From Falsiphaeobacter marinintestinus (GTDB lineage Bacteria; Pseudomonadota; Alphaproteobacteria; Rhodobacterales; Rhodobacteraceae), in NCBI RefSeq assembly GCF_007923355.1, contig NZ_VOGO01000002.1, positions 1-64,000 on the forward strand: a stretch of DNA of 64,000 nucleotides, written 5' to 3'. Position 1 is the first letter of the stretch; the number at the start of each line of letters is the position of its first letter. The translations under genes and the position numbers were made by a program. Below the pieces are notes generated by a model. The model was not told the origin of the DNA. It searched no databases and saw only the letters and a list, made by a program, of their open reading frames with translations. This document shows, one piece after another, positions 35,472 through 44,853 of this stretch.

Positions 35472-36347
35472 ATGCGGAAAACAACTTTCATCCTGCCCTT
35501 AGTGGTCGTGGCGGTCGCTGCCGTGCTGTCGTCTGTGTTCATCGTCGATGAACGCGAAAAGGCGCTCGTGCTGCAATTCGGCCGTGTCGTCGACGTCAAA
35601 GAAAACCCGGGTCTGGCGGTCAAGATCCCGCTGATCCAGGACGTTGTGTATTATGACGACCGGATTCTCAGCCGCGAGGTTGGCCCGCTGGAAATCACGC
35701 CTCTGGATGATCGCCGGCTGGTGGTTGACGCTTTCGCCCGCTATCGCATCGTTGATGTGCGTCAGTTCCGTCAGGCCGTTGGTGCCGGCGGTGTGACCAC
35801 TGCGGAAGCGCGACTTGATTCCATCCTGCGTGCCCAAACACGTGAAGTGTTGGGCTCGGTCAGTTCCAACGACATCCTCAGCTCTGATCGGGCCGCTCTG
35901 ATGCTGCGCATCCGCGAGGCTGCGCGCAACGAAGCAAACGCGCTGGGTCTTGAGGTCATTGACGTGCGGCTGATGCGCACCGATCTGCCGCAAGCCAACC
36001 TTGAAGCCACATTCGCAAGAATGCGGGCCGAGCGGGAACGGGAAGCTGCTGACGAAATCGCCCGTGGTAAAGAGGCCGCGCAGCGGGTTCGGGCTCAGGC
36101 CGAACGGACTGTGGTCGAACTGGTGTCTGAAGCCAAACGCGAGGCCGAAGTGATCCGGGGTGAATCTGACGCCAAACGGAACGGGATCTTCGCCGAAGCC
36201 TTTGGAGCTGACCCTGAGTTCTTTGAATTCTATCGCTCGCTGACCGCCTATTCCCGCGCCCTGCAGGAAGGCAATTCGTCCATGGTCATGTCGCCCGACT
36301 CCGAATTCTTCAACTATCTGAAATCGGCTGACGGTGTGCCCAACTGA
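35472..36347 (+). CDS. hflC: FtsH protease regulator HflC
   Basis: 291 residues, starting directly at the hflK stop. One N-terminal membrane anchor (about 4-22), a band 7 domain (VDEREKALVLQFGRVV...NPGLAVKIPLIQDVVYYD) and a C-terminal coiled coil (EREREAADEIARGKEAAQRVRAQAE). Partner of HflK. The stop overlaps the next start by one base. Confidence 0.95.
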   Translation: MRKTTFILPLVVVAVAAVLSSVFIVDEREKALVLQFGRVVDVKENPGLAVKIPLIQDVVYYDDRILSREVGPLEITPLDDRRLVVDAFARYRIVDVRQFRQAVGAGGVTTAEARLDSILRAQTREVLGSVSSNDILSSDRAALMLRIREAARNEANALGLEVIDVRLMRTDLPQANLEATFARMRAEREREAADEIARGKEAAQRVRAQAERTVVELVSEAKREAEVIRGESDAKRNGIFAEAFGADPEFFEFYRSLTAYSRALQEGNSSMVMSPDSEFFNYLKSADGVPN

Positions 36348-36541
36348 TGGCGACCATCTTTCTGGCCCTCGGGCTGGTATTGATTGTGGAGGGGCTGGTC
36401 TGGGTGCTGGCCCCTTCTTTACTTGAGCAACTGCTTGAAATGTTGCGGGATTTACCGCACTCCGCCCGCCGTCAAGTGGGCGCACTGGCGGTTGTCACGG
36501 GGTTGATCCTGCTTTGGATCGCGCATCAGTTTGGCGCCTGA
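36347..36541 (+). CDS. DUF2065 small membrane protein
   Basis: 64 residues with two transmembrane helices (about 3-25 and 45-62) and a conserved loop LEMLRDLPHSARRQVGALAVVTGL, the DUF2065 signature. This family is routinely encoded after hflKC. Its start overlaps the hflC stop (TGATG), which implies translational coupling. Its role is unknown but probably lies in the HflKC-FtsH membrane assembly. Confidence 0.9.
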   Translation: MATIFLALGLVLIVEGLVWVLAPSLLEQLLEMLRDLPHSARRQVGALAVVTGLILLWIAHQFGA

Positions 36542-36736
36542 TGCGACCGTCCGGCGAAACCTTGCCAACGCTTCGGGAAACAGTGTTTTGCCTTACGTCA
36601 AGACACTTCACACCTCTTTCACATCGCGTTGATTTCATGCAACACTCGTTGCAGGCGCTGCCCCAGCGCTTACATTGAGCGCAGTTTCCCGGACCCCTTC
36701 ATTCTGTCGGTTGGTCCGATCATTACAGGCTTTGAC

Positions 36737-36743
36737 AAGGAGA
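36737..36743 (+). promoter_or_regulatory. Ribosome-binding site that favours a TTG start for degP
   Basis: AAGGAGA lies seven to eight bases before TTG 36750 and 45 bases before the first in-frame ATG (36789). The bases before that ATG (CCGGAACACGGC) show no comparable site. This makes translation from TTG likely. Confidence 0.65.
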
Positions 36744-36749
36744 TCTCCA

Positions 36750-38228
36750 TTGCAGCCACTTGTACGTTTTGCCCCCCCGGAACACGGCATGGCCACACGC
36801 GCCCGCATCACCGGGCTGGCCATTCTGGCCACGATCCTGTTGCTGGCTCAGGCCGTCATGGCGCAGGCCCGCCCTGAAAGCCTGGCCCCTCTGGCCGAAA
36901 AAATCAGCCCCGCCGTGGTCAACATCACCACATCCACCATCGTCGAAGGCCGCACCGGCCCACAGGGTATCGTCCCCGAAGGATCCCCGTTCGAGGATTT
37001 CTTCCGCGATTTCCAGGACCGCAATCAGGACCAGAACCAGAACCGTCCCCGCCGGTCCTCGGCGCTTGGCTCGGGTTTTGTGATTTCTGAAGACGGCTTT
37101 GTGGTCACAAACAACCATGTGATCGACGGCGCTGACGAAATCATGATCGAATTCTTCTCGGGCGAAGAGCTGCCCGCGAAGCTGATTGGCACCGACCCCA
37201 AGACCGACATTGCCCTGTTGAAGGTCGAAACCGATGAACCGCTGGTTTTCGTGACCTTCGGCGACAGCGACATGTCCCGGGTCGGTGACTGGGTGCTTGC
37301 CATGGGTAACCCGCTGGGTCAGGGCTTTTCAGCCTCGGTCGGCATCGTGTCCGCCCGCAACCGCGCCCTGTCAGGCAGCTATGACGATTACATCCAGACC
37401 GACGCTGCCATCAACCGTGGCAACTCGGGTGGTCCGCTGTTCAACATGGATGGCGACGTGGTTGGCGTGAACACCGCGATCCTGTCGCCCAATGGCGGGT
37501 CGATCGGCATCGGGTTCTCGATGGCATCGAACGTGGTCAGCAAAGTCGTCGACCAGTTGAAGGAATTCGGCGAAACCCGTCGCGGCTGGCTGGGTGTGCG
37601 CATTCAGGACGTCACCGATGATGTGGCCGAAGCGATTGGCCTTGAAGACGCAAAAGGCGCACTGATCACTGACGTGCCAGAGGGACCTGCAAAAGAGGCC
37701 GGATTACTGGCTGGCGATGTGATCACCAGCTTTGATGGGGTCGAGGTCGAAGACACCCGCGCGCTGGTCCGTCAGGTAGGCAACACCACCGTCGGCAAAG
37801 CTGTCCGTGTCGTTGTGTACCGCGAAGGTGGTACGAAGACCCTTCTGGTCACCCTTGGCCGTCGCGAAGATGCCGAGCGTCCGATTCAGACTGCCATGCC
37901 GGGCGAAGATACCCCGGATGTCAGCGAGAAAGAGATCCTTGGTCTGACTCTGACCCTGCCCACACCCGAGATGCTGTCTGAACTGGGTTTGGCCGAAGAC
38001 ATGACCGGTCTGGTTGTGGTCAACGTCGACGAAGCCAGCGAAGCCTTTGAAAAGGGCCTGCGCGCCGGTGACTTTATCACCGAAGCGGGTCAGCAAAAGG
38101 TAGCATCGCTGTCTGACCTGGATGACCGCATCGAAGAGGCTAAAGAGGCAGGCCGCAAGTCGCTGCTCTTGCTGATCCGTCGTGGCGGTGAACCCCGCTT
38201 TGTGGCGCTGAGCCTGGAAGACAAATAA
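36750..38228 (+). CDS. degP: Periplasmic Do-family serine protease/chaperone
   Basis: 492 residues if started at TTG 36750, which has AAGGAG eight bases upstream; the internal ATG at 36789 has no site. A hydrophobic signal segment (about 20-38, ending Ala-Val-Met-Ala-Gln) directs it to the periplasm. The trypsin-like domain holds the triad His123 (NNHVIDG), Asp153 (TDIALLK) and Ser226 (GNSGGP). Two PDZ domains follow (about 275-365 and 400-485). A Q/N/R-rich stretch near 86-102 lies in the LA loop. It degrades or refolds damaged envelope proteins, consistent with hflKC upstream. Alternative annotation would begin at 36789. Confidence 0.93.
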   Translation: MQPLVRFAPPEHGMATRARITGLAILATILLLAQAVMAQARPESLAPLAEKISPAVVNITTSTIVEGRTGPQGIVPEGSPFEDFFRDFQDRNQDQNQNRPRRSSALGSGFVISEDGFVVTNNHVIDGADEIMIEFFSGEELPAKLIGTDPKTDIALLKVETDEPLVFVTFGDSDMSRVGDWVLAMGNPLGQGFSASVGIVSARNRALSGSYDDYIQTDAAINRGNSGGPLFNMDGDVVGVNTAILSPNGGSIGIGFSMASNVVSKVVDQLKEFGETRRGWLGVRIQDVTDDVAEAIGLEDAKGALITDVPEGPAKEAGLLAGDVITSFDGVEVEDTRALVRQVGNTTVGKAVRVVVYREGGTKTLLVTLGRREDAERPIQTAMPGEDTPDVSEKEILGLTLTLPTPEMLSELGLAEDMTGLVVVNVDEASEAFEKGLRAGDFITEAGQQKVASLSDLDDRIEEAKEAGRKSLLLLIRRGGEPRFVALSLEDK

Positions 38229-38254
38229 GCCTTCCGACCAAGTAGAATCAGGAA

Positions 38255-38280
38255 AAGGCCGGGTTTGTCCCGGCCTTTTT
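38255..38280 (+). terminator. Intrinsic terminator of degP
   Basis: AAGGCCGGG (38255-38263) pairs with CCCGGCCTT (38269-38277) around TTTGT, followed by Ts. It lies 27 bases after the degP stop. Confidence 0.92.
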
Positions 38281-38426
38281 CGTTGCCGGGGAAACGGCTG
38301 TTTTTGATACCCAGACCTGCGACACGCAAGGCGCCTGTTTTGAACGATGCTGCGAGGTATCTGGATGGCAGTATTTGAAATGGTGGGAGGTGGCTGATTC
38401 TCAGCGTTCAAACCGCAAGATTTGGG

Positions 38427-38879
38427 TCAAAGCTTCGAATACTCATCCATAAGCATCTGCAGTTCTTCGAGAGACTCCGGATGTCGGGCATAACTGTGAA
38501 CGGCAGGAACACGTGCCCAAGGCATTTTCTCGTCCGTCATCAATTCAATAAACGGTTCAAACGAAGCCGCGTCGCTGAGAAGCGATGTGCGCAGGTTAAT
38601 CCGGTGATCTGCTCCTGCAACCTGAGAAAAGACGAAGTTCAGGCATGATTTGCAAAAGTAGTGCGTCCGCTCCTCTGACCCGAGACCGCCTTTGATCAGG
38701 TCCCCCGTATAGGAAAACCCGTCACTTGCGACCATTGTGGTCAGGGAATAGGCGCTTGCAGTGAACTTCTGACAGTCGCGACAATGGCATGCAAAAGTCA
38801 GAAGCGGCGGTGTTGTCACGGTGACCTGCACAGATCCACACAGGCAAGCCCCCGTCAGGGGCGGCTTGGGAAGTACCAT
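38427..38879 (-). CDS. GFA-family zinc protein (glutathione-dependent formaldehyde-activating-like)
   Basis: 150 residues from the ATG at 38879, with AAAAGGAGG upstream; a 21-codon extension is rejected. The zinc-binding cysteines of the GFA fold are all visible: Cys12-x-Cys14, Cys31-x-Cys33-x-x-Cys36 and Cys76-x-x-Cys79. Members are small S-hydroxymethylglutathione synthase-like or CENP-V-like proteins, most with unknown substrates. No formaldehyde oxidation genes are adjacent. Confidence 0.88.
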   Translation of the reverse strand: MVLPKPPLTGACLCGSVQVTVTTPPLLTFACHCRDCQKFTASAYSLTTMVASDGFSYTGDLIKGGLGSEERTHYFCKSCLNFVFSQVAGADHRINLRTSLLSDAASFEPFIELMTDEKMPWARVPAVHSYARHPESLEELQMLMDEYSKL

Positions 38880-39096
38880 TAGGAGTCTGCCTCCTTTTTT
38901 GACCTCGCTAAACGATAGCAGATGTTTGAGGCCGAGAGCCATATGGTAAATGATACCCGATAGCTAAAGCGCAACAAGCCATTGGAACCCTGGCATAAAT
39001 TAAGGGCCATGTGCGGGACAGCACATGGCCCTTAGGGCGGTCGGTCCGGGACGGTTGCGGGATGGGATTGGACCGACCTTGGGGAGACTGGCTTAT

Positions 39097-39255
39097 TTAA
39101 AAATGGTCCGCCGTGGCATCGACCCGCTTTTGTGCCTGGCGAAATTGCCGGTCGCTGACAGCGACCCAATGCAGCACAGTTGCGATGATCGAGTTGGTCT
39201 TGGGGGTGGGAGCGTAGGTCACGGCGCGGTTATGAATGGATTGAATATAGGTCAT
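39097..39255 (-). CDS. Small hypothetical protein
   Basis: 52 residues from the ATG at 39255 (MTYIQSIHNRAVTYAP start). The C-terminal half (VLHWVAVSDRQFRQAQKRVDA) could be an amphipathic basic helix similar in character to DUF1127-type small proteins. The ribosome-binding site is weak. Supported mainly by codon quality and spacing; it may be spurious. Confidence 0.35.
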   Translation of the reverse strand: MTYIQSIHNRAVTYAPTPKTNSIIATVLHWVAVSDRQFRQAQKRVDATADHF

Positions 39256-39422
39256 GGGAGCTGGTTCCGTTTGCTTTGAGTTTCGATTTCCTTGTCTGCT
39301 ACTTGTCACTCGTCGTGCATCCAATATGCCCACGACTCGCTTTTCGATCTGTGACCTGCTTCACAGTCGATCAGAATTTTGGAAAAGTTTTTTGAAACGG
39401 GGGGCCGCCGGTCAGATCAAAG

Positions 39423-40097
39423 TCAGATCTCGTCCGGTTCGGCCAAAGCTTCCAGTCCGGAAACATCTATAATTGTCAGACCCTTGCGGGTGGCTTCGAT
39501 CACTCCGGCCTTTTTCCAGCTGGACAGGGTTTTTGACACGGCTTCGCGCGTTGCGCCCACGTGTTCGGCCAGTTCCGCTTGCGACAGGGACAGCGATTCG
39601 GGGTTTTGGCCGCTGGCATTGGCCAGATACAGCAGCTTGCGCGCCAACCGGGTCGGCATCGGCAGGAACACCTGTTCGTTCGTTTGACTGCCCATCCAGC
39701 GCATGCGCTTGCCCGCCAGGCGGATCAGGTCATTGGCCATCTCTGGCTGACTCTGAACCCGTTGCAGAACGTCCGAATTGCGCACCCGCAACAGGCGGCT
39801 TTCGCGCAGAGCGATCACGGTTGCAGTGCGACAGCCGGGATCAAACAATGCGATCTCACCAAAAACCGCGCCCGGACCCATCATATCCAGCGACAGTTTG
39901 CGCCCGCTGACCGACAGGATCGAAAACTCCAGAGATCCCGACAGGATGGCATATAGCGCATCGCCCTCGTCCCCCTGTTCGAACAGAATCTCGCCGGGTT
40001 TCAACACGATTTCACTGGCCTGATCGGCCAGCATCTCTTTGAGCTTGTCGGACGCATCCGACAGGAAGCCCTTGTCAGGCAATGGGGTCTTGGCCAC
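39423..40097 (-). CDS. Crp/Fnr-family transcriptional regulator
   Basis: 224 residues from a GTG start at 40097 with GGGAGTGAG upstream. A cyclic-nucleotide-binding barrel (about 18-130; GDEGDALYAILSGSLEF, GPGAVFGEIALFDPGCRTATV) is followed by a Crp-type winged helix-turn-helix (about 150-220; LSQAELAEHVGATREAVSKTLSSWKKAGVIE). The N-terminal cysteine cluster of Fnr is absent, so it is not an oxygen-sensing iron-sulfur Fnr. The phosphate-binding Arg-x-Ala-Thr in the barrel is like that in cAMP-responsive members. Confidence 0.9.
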   Translation of the reverse strand: MAKTPLPDKGFLSDASDKLKEMLADQASEIVLKPGEILFEQGDEGDALYAILSGSLEFSILSVSGRKLSLDMMGPGAVFGEIALFDPGCRTATVIALRESRLLRVRNSDVLQRVQSQPEMANDLIRLAGKRMRWMGSQTNEQVFLPMPTRLARKLLYLANASGQNPESLSLSQAELAEHVGATREAVSKTLSSWKKAGVIEATRKGLTIIDVSGLEALAEPDEI

Positions 40098-40172
40098 TTT
40101 TTCTCACTCCCGCAATTGTGCAGATAGTAACAAAAGCAAAGCCTTCCGCATAGCTGCTGTGGCTTAAAGTCC

Positions 40173-40784
40173 CTATTCGGGGTCGATCAGATATTTCTGC
40201 AGGCTCACAACCTGCCACCACAGATACAGGAACAGCACGATGGGAAAGGCAAAGGTTTCGATCTTGACCCAGAGGTCGGTCGACATGGTGCGCCAGACGA
40301 ATTCATTTGCTATGCCCAGAACTGCAAAACCCAGACACAGGCGGCGGGTCAGGATCATCCAGCCCTCGTCTTCCATCGGCAACATCTCGGCCATGACATA
40401 GGCCAGATAAGACCGGCCCTGCAGCAACCCGATGCCAAGGATCGTCGCGAAGGTGCCATAGACCAGCGTCGTTTTCATTTTGAAGAACCGCTCGTCATTG
40501 AACCACGCGGTCAGGCCGCCAAAGAAAATCACCATGAATGCGGTGAAGATCTGCATGCGGCTGAGCTTGCCGGTCAGGTGCCACAGGATCGCCATCGCAG
40601 CCAGCATGATCGGAACGAACAGAATGGTTGAAACGATAAATCCCGAGTACTCGGTGCCACCCCAGTCGAATGTCTGATCGCGCAGCTTCAGGTACATCAC
40701 GAAAAACGCGATTGGCGGGCCCAGTTCAAGAACCTGCCGCAGGATCGGGTTGACGGTTTTATGCTCAGCGTTCTGCTCTGTCAT
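40173..40784 (-). CDS. ispZ: Inner membrane septation protein YciB/IspZ
   Basis: 203 residues, five to six transmembrane segments. Family features: PIAFFVMYL near residue 20, KLSRMQIFTAFMVIFFGGLTAWFNDERFFKMKTTLVYG near 70-110 and WRTMSTDLWVKIETFAFPIVLFLYLWWQV at the end. Linked to cell-envelope synthesis and division-site function in other bacteria. It is 23 bases upstream of the EamA gene that follows on the same strand. Confidence 0.92.
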   Translation of the reverse strand: MTEQNAEHKTVNPILRQVLELGPPIAFFVMYLKLRDQTFDWGGTEYSGFIVSTILFVPIMLAAMAILWHLTGKLSRMQIFTAFMVIFFGGLTAWFNDERFFKMKTTLVYGTFATILGIGLLQGRSYLAYVMAEMLPMEDEGWMILTRRLCLGFAVLGIANEFVWRTMSTDLWVKIETFAFPIVLFLYLWWQVVSLQKYLIDPE

Positions 40785-40807
40785 GGTGTCTTGTCTTGCC
40801 TTCCTGT

Positions 40808-41710
40808 TCAGCCGCCCAATTCAACTATCACTGCGCCAAGCGCGATCAAGGACATAAGTGCAATTCGGCGCGGTCCAACCGTTTCTTTCAACACCAGCCA
40901 GCCAATCAGGGCGGCAAACACCGTTGATGTCTCGCGCAGAACTGCGGCCTCGCCGACCTTGTCCAGCCGGGTTGCCAGCATGATCGCGCCAAAGCTGAGA
41001 AAGGCGATGACCCCGCCGATCACGCCGCGCACCATCAGCGGGCCGGGACGGGGACGGTCAATCATGGAGCGCCAGCGCAGATATGCAAAGGGCGGAATCG
41101 CCAGGCCGTCGATCAGAAAGAACCACGCCAGAAAGGTGAATGGATCAGCCGTGGCGCGGATCCCGTATGCGTCATAGGTTGTGTACAGCGCAACGAACAA
41201 GCCGGTTACCACGGCAAGCCCAAGCGCGACGGCCAGTGTGTCCCGCTCGGTTTCCAGATAGGCCAGGTTATACAGCGCGAGGCCAAATATCCCCGCCAGC
41301 AACACCCCGACGCCCACCCACTGCACAAGCGTAAAGGTCTCGTTGAACAGCAGATAGGCGCCAACGACGGCAAACAGCGGCCCGGTGCCGCGCACCACCG
41401 GATACACCACGGTATAGGCGCCCTTGGTATACGCCATCGCCTGCAGCACTTTATACGCGACGTGAATGACCCAGGCGCCGGCGAAGATCGGCCACATATG
41501 CGGTTCGGGCCAGGGCACGACGAACAGCGCAAAGGGCAGGGCCATGGTGGCATAAGACGCATCAATCGCGCCCCGGGTCAGCCAGGGATCATACCGGCCC
41601 TTTTGCAGGGCCCCGAACACCGCATGCAGGAAGGCGGCCATAAGCGCCAGAACCAGTGCCAGCGAATGGCCGTCAGCAGTGCCTTCCAGCGAAACCAGCC
41701 AGGCGCTCAT
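40808..41710 (-). CDS. DMT-superfamily (EamA-like) transporter
   Basis: 300 residues from the ATG at 41710. Ten transmembrane segments in two EamA repeats, with motifs AFLHAVFGALQKGRYD near 20 and AVLRETSTVFAALIGWLVLKETVGPRRIALM near 260. The pattern YPVVRGTGPLFAVVGAYLLFNETF is typical of metabolite exporters of this family. Substrate unknown. Confidence 0.86.
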   Translation of the reverse strand: MSAWLVSLEGTADGHSLALVLALMAAFLHAVFGALQKGRYDPWLTRGAIDASYATMALPFALFVVPWPEPHMWPIFAGAWVIHVAYKVLQAMAYTKGAYTVVYPVVRGTGPLFAVVGAYLLFNETFTLVQWVGVGVLLAGIFGLALYNLAYLETERDTLAVALGLAVVTGLFVALYTTYDAYGIRATADPFTFLAWFFLIDGLAIPPFAYLRWRSMIDRPRPGPLMVRGVIGGVIAFLSFGAIMLATRLDKVGEAAVLRETSTVFAALIGWLVLKETVGPRRIALMSLIALGAVIVELGG

Positions 41711-41771
41711 CCTGTAATGCACGCGGAGCGGGGGGGCGTCTGCCCCCCACTGCCTGCGGCAGCCCCCCCGA

Positions 41772-41798
41772 GGGTACTTTTCACAAGAAAGAAGCTGG
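41772..41798 (+). repeat. Copy 2 of the dispersed 27-bp repeat, diverged
   Basis: GGGTACTTTTCACAAG followed by AAAGAAGCTGG, matching the 45288 copy at 22 of 27 positions. The preceding 50 bases are a G-run/C-run rich palindrome-like block (about 41722-41771), the same arrangement as beside copy 1. Confidence 0.65.
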
Positions 41799-41813
41799 AA
41801 GGGGGCAAGGCGA

Positions 41814-42965
41814 TCAGGCCGCCTCGAGCCCGGTCAGGGCGGCGGCGAATTCCTCGGGGTCAAACGGGGACAAGTCGTCGATCTGTTCGCCAACCCCAAT
41901 GGCGTGGATCGGCAGGCCGAATTTATCGGCCAGAGCCACCAGCACGCCACCTTTGGCTGTGCCGTCAAGCTTGGTCATGATCAGACCTGAAACGTCGGAG
42001 ATCTTGCGGAAGGTTTCAACCTGGCTGAGCGCGTTTTGCCCGGTTGTGGCATCAAGCACCAGCAGCGTGTTATGCGGCGCGGTTTCATCCTTTTTGCGGA
42101 TCACGCGGACGATCTTGGCCAGTTCCTCCATCAGGTCGGCGCGATTTTGCAAACGGCCTGCGGTGTCGATCAGCAGCAGATCTGCGCCGTCTTCCTGGGC
42201 ACGGGTCATGGCGTCATAGGCAAGGCTGGCCGGGTCCGATCCTTCGGGGGCGGTCAGCACCGGCACGCCGGCGCGGTCACCCCAGACCTGCAGCTGTTCG
42301 ACAGCGGCGGCGCGGAACGTGTCGCCGGCGGCGATGACCACTTTTTTACCCGCCGCTTTGAACTGGCTGGCCAGCTTGCCGATGGTCGTGGTCTTGCCCG
42401 AGCCGTTGACGCCCACGACCAGGACCACTTGCGGGCGTTTGGGATAGATCGGCAGCGGGCGGGCGACAGGGTCCATCACGCGGGCGATTTCCGAGGCAAG
42501 TAATTGCTTGATTTCGCCGGTGGACAGTTTCTTGCCAAAGCGGCCCTCGGCCATGTTCGCGGTGACACGCAGCGCGGTGTCAACGCCCATGTCGGCCGAA
42601 ATCAACAGTTCTTCAAGCTGTTCGAGCATGTCATCGTCCAGAGTGCGGCGCAGGACGGTTTCGCCATTGCCGCGTCGGAACAGGCGTCCGATCAGGCCGG
42701 GATTGACGGGCGGCACTTCGCTGGGTGGTGCGGGCTCTTCGGGCGGCGGTGCGACAGGTGTCGGATCAGCCGGGGCCGGGATCGGGGCCGGTTCGGGAAT
42801 GGGCTGAGGTTCGGGCTCGGGCTGTGGAACGGGTTCGGGATCGGGGGGCGGGGCCGCTGTTACCGCCTCTTCTTCGCCGCCATCCTCGATGATCGCATCC
42901 AGCCCCTCTTCGAGTTTCGATGAGGATTTGAACAGCCGGTCTTTGAGTTTTGTGAAAAACGCCAT
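41814..42965 (-). CDS. ftsY: Signal recognition particle receptor FtsY
   Basis: 383 residues from the ATG at 42965; longer frames upstream run through the lysoplasmalogenase gene and are rejected. An acidic A domain (about 1-90) contains a Pro-Glu/Pro-Ala repeat run. The NG domain follows: helical N (about 95-165), then G motifs [15 protein letters not shown] (about 193), [11 protein letters not shown] (about 225), DTAGRLQN (about 278) and [10 protein letters not shown] (about 333). It receives ribosome-SRP complexes at SecYEG. Confidence 0.96.
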   Translation of the reverse strand: MAFFTKLKDRLFKSSSKLEEGLDAIIEDGGEEEAVTAAPPPDPEPVPQPEPEPQPIPEPAPIPAPADPTPVAPPPEEPAPPSEVPPVNPGLIGRLFRRGNGETVLRRTLDDDMLEQLEELLISADMGVDTALRVTANMAEGRFGKKLSTGEIKQLLASEIARVMDPVARPLPIYPKRPQVVLVVGVNGSGKTTTIGKLASQFKAAGKKVVIAAGDTFRAAAVEQLQVWGDRAGVPVLTAPEGSDPASLAYDAMTRAQEDGADLLLIDTAGRLQNRADLMEELAKIVRVIRKKDETAPHNTLLVLDATTGQNALSQVETFRKISDVSGLIMTKLDGTAKGGVLVALADKFGLPIHAIGVGEQIDDLSPFDPEEFAAALTGLEAA

Positions 42966-43038
42966 TGAGATCTCCGCCAAAGGGTCCCTTCCACCTAATG
43001 TGGATTGGCCCGGGTTGCAAAGGGCGAGGTGGCGCGCA

Positions 43039-43677
43039 TCAGCTGAACGCCATCCAGAACCCTGCCTGTGCAAGCCAGTAGAGCGGCCAGACTGCATAGG
43101 GCGTCCAGCGCCGGGCGGGATGATCATCGGCCAGCAGGAACTTTTCCGTGGCCAGAACTGTGTCGGATGCAACGAAGGCCAGCGCCGCAGGCAGCACAAG
43201 TGTGCCCAGCGGCAGGGTGAGCGCGACAAACCCCATCGACAGGATGATCGGGATATAGGCCAGCACCGCGCCGCGCAGATCTTTGGCGCGCGGGGCAATT
43301 CGGCTTGCCATGATCACGCCCAGCACAACCAGTGCCAGCGCAATCCAAAGCTGCGGGTTTGCGGACAGATGCGATGGATCCATGTCGGGGCGGGTCAGGA
43401 ACAGGGCGACATAGGCCAGATGACCCGCAGCAAAGGCGCCGATCCCGGCCATGAATGCCCGGTCACCGGGGCGCGACAACAGCCAGTCCCCCAGTGCACA
43501 CAGGGCCAGAGCAAGGGTCAGGAGGATCGGTGCCTGAGCAAGGCCCGCTGCCAACGCCAGCAGTGCGACAGACGCTGTCTTGATCGCCGAGCGGATCAGG
43601 GTTTCCGTGCGCGGCGACAAGGGCAGATAGGCCAGCGCGCAAAGACCTGCGGCAATTGGCAGAACGGTTTGCAACAT
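43039..43677 (-). CDS. YhhN-family lysoplasmalogenase-like membrane protein
   Basis: 212 residues from the ATG at 43677, preceded by AAGGGGG; an in-frame 36-codon extension is rejected. About eight hydrophobic segments. Family motifs include ALCALGDWLLSRPGDRAFMAGIGAFAAGHLAYVALF near 75-110 and FVASDTVLATEKFLL near 170, with the acidic residues used by TMEM86/YhhN vinyl-ether lipid hydrolases. The exact lipid substrate is unknown. It is divergent from the alkane monooxygenase gene. Confidence 0.88.
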   Translation of the reverse strand: MLQTVLPIAAGLCALAYLPLSPRTETLIRSAIKTASVALLALAAGLAQAPILLTLALALCALGDWLLSRPGDRAFMAGIGAFAAGHLAYVALFLTRPDMDPSHLSANPQLWIALALVVLGVIMASRIAPRAKDLRGAVLAYIPIILSMGFVALTLPLGTLVLPAALAFVASDTVLATEKFLLADDHPARRWTPYAVWPLYWLAQAGFWMAFS

Positions 43678-43801
43678 CAGGGCCCCCTTGATTTGGCGCA
43701 TAACCGCGCGGAACTGCAGCATTGCGTATTTGACACCGTCGCGCCAGCAGCACAGGGTCCGCTCATCCGCGTGACGTAACGCCAAAGGAGGATTTCGCGC
43801 G

Positions 43802-44836
43802 ATGTTCTGGTTTGCAATCGCGACCCTGTCCCCGGCTTTGTTGATCGCGGGGGCGAGCCTTTGGGGCGGTCTGTTGTCCTATGCCGCGCTGGCCATGGTC
43901 ACGCTGGTTGTTATGGTGCTGGATCGCTGGACCGATGTGGACGTGCCCGAACTGGATGAGGCCCGCGCCGAGGTTTCCGGCACGCGCCTTTCGGTGGCGC
44001 TGGGGGGCGCGCATTTCATCATTCTGCCGCTGGGGGTGTGGGCCATTGCAGCCTCACCCCTGTTGACGCTGCCCCAGGCGATTGCCTTGGCCCTGGCGCT
44101 GGGGTTGTTCCTGGGCCAGATCTCGCATCCCAATGCGCATGAGCTGATCCACCGCCCCGGGCGGCGGCTGCGGATGTTGGGGCGCGCGATTTATACCTCG
44201 ATGTTGTTCGGGCATCATGCCTCGGCGCATCTGAGGGTGCATCACGTGCATGTGGCGACACAGCAGGATCCGAACTCTCCCCGGCCGGGCGAAGGGTTCT
44301 ACCGGTTCTGGCCACGGGCCTGGATCGGGTCGTTTCGGGCCGGGCTGGCGGCTGAAACACGGGTTCGGGCAGGGCGGGCAGGCTGGCAACACCCCTATGT
44401 CGGATATTGCTGTGGGGCGGCTGGCGCTTTGGCGATTGCGGCGATGCTGGCGGGGGTGCGCGGGGTCGTGGTTTTTGTGTTGGTGGCAGCCTATGCACAG
44501 ATGCAACTGCTGCTGGCCGATTATGTGCAGCATTACGGGCTGCGGCGTGCGCGACGTGCAGACGGGCGGGTCGAACCGGTTGGGCCGCAGCATTCGTGGA
44601 ATGCGCCGCAGTGGTATTCATCCGCGATGTTGCTGAACGCGCCACGCCATTCTGATCACCATCTGCATCCCGGGCGCTGTTTTCCGGCGCTGAAGCTGGA
44701 CGGCGACACCATGCCGGTTTTGCCGCGTTCGATGCCGGTCATGTGCATGATCGCGCTGATCCCGCCGCTGTGGCGACAGATCATGGATCCGCGTGCAGCC
44801 CGATGGCGCCAGCGTGAGTGGCAAGATGCGCCCTGA
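43802..44836 (+). CDS. Alkane 1-monooxygenase
   Basis: 344 residues with AAAGGAGG upstream. A membrane di-iron enzyme of the AlkB type: four to six transmembrane segments and the histidine boxes HELIHR (about 113), HHASAHLRVHHVHVA (about 139), and NAPRHSDHHLHPGR near 278, with the intervening LQHYGLRR-type box (VQHYGLRRARRADGR near 240). It would hydroxylate terminal carbons of medium-chain alkanes. Rubredoxin and rubredoxin reductase are not encoded in the window, so electrons come from elsewhere. Confidence 0.93.
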   Translation: MFWFAIATLSPALLIAGASLWGGLLSYAALAMVTLVVMVLDRWTDVDVPELDEARAEVSGTRLSVALGGAHFIILPLGVWAIAASPLLTLPQAIALALALGLFLGQISHPNAHELIHRPGRRLRMLGRAIYTSMLFGHHASAHLRVHHVHVATQQDPNSPRPGEGFYRFWPRAWIGSFRAGLAAETRVRAGRAGWQHPYVGYCCGAAGALAIAAMLAGVRGVVVFVLVAAYAQMQLLLADYVQHYGLRRARRADGRVEPVGPQHSWNAPQWYSSAMLLNAPRHSDHHLHPGRCFPALKLDGDTMPVLPRSMPVMCMIALIPPLWRQIMDPRAARWRQREWQDAP

Positions 44837-44853
44837 TCTGGCAGACTGATCGT

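Noticed and set aside
42966-43298. Upstream extension of the ftsY frame.
   Set aside because: It overlaps the lysoplasmalogenase gene in another frame, and the FtsY N-terminus starts naturally at [10 protein letters not shown].
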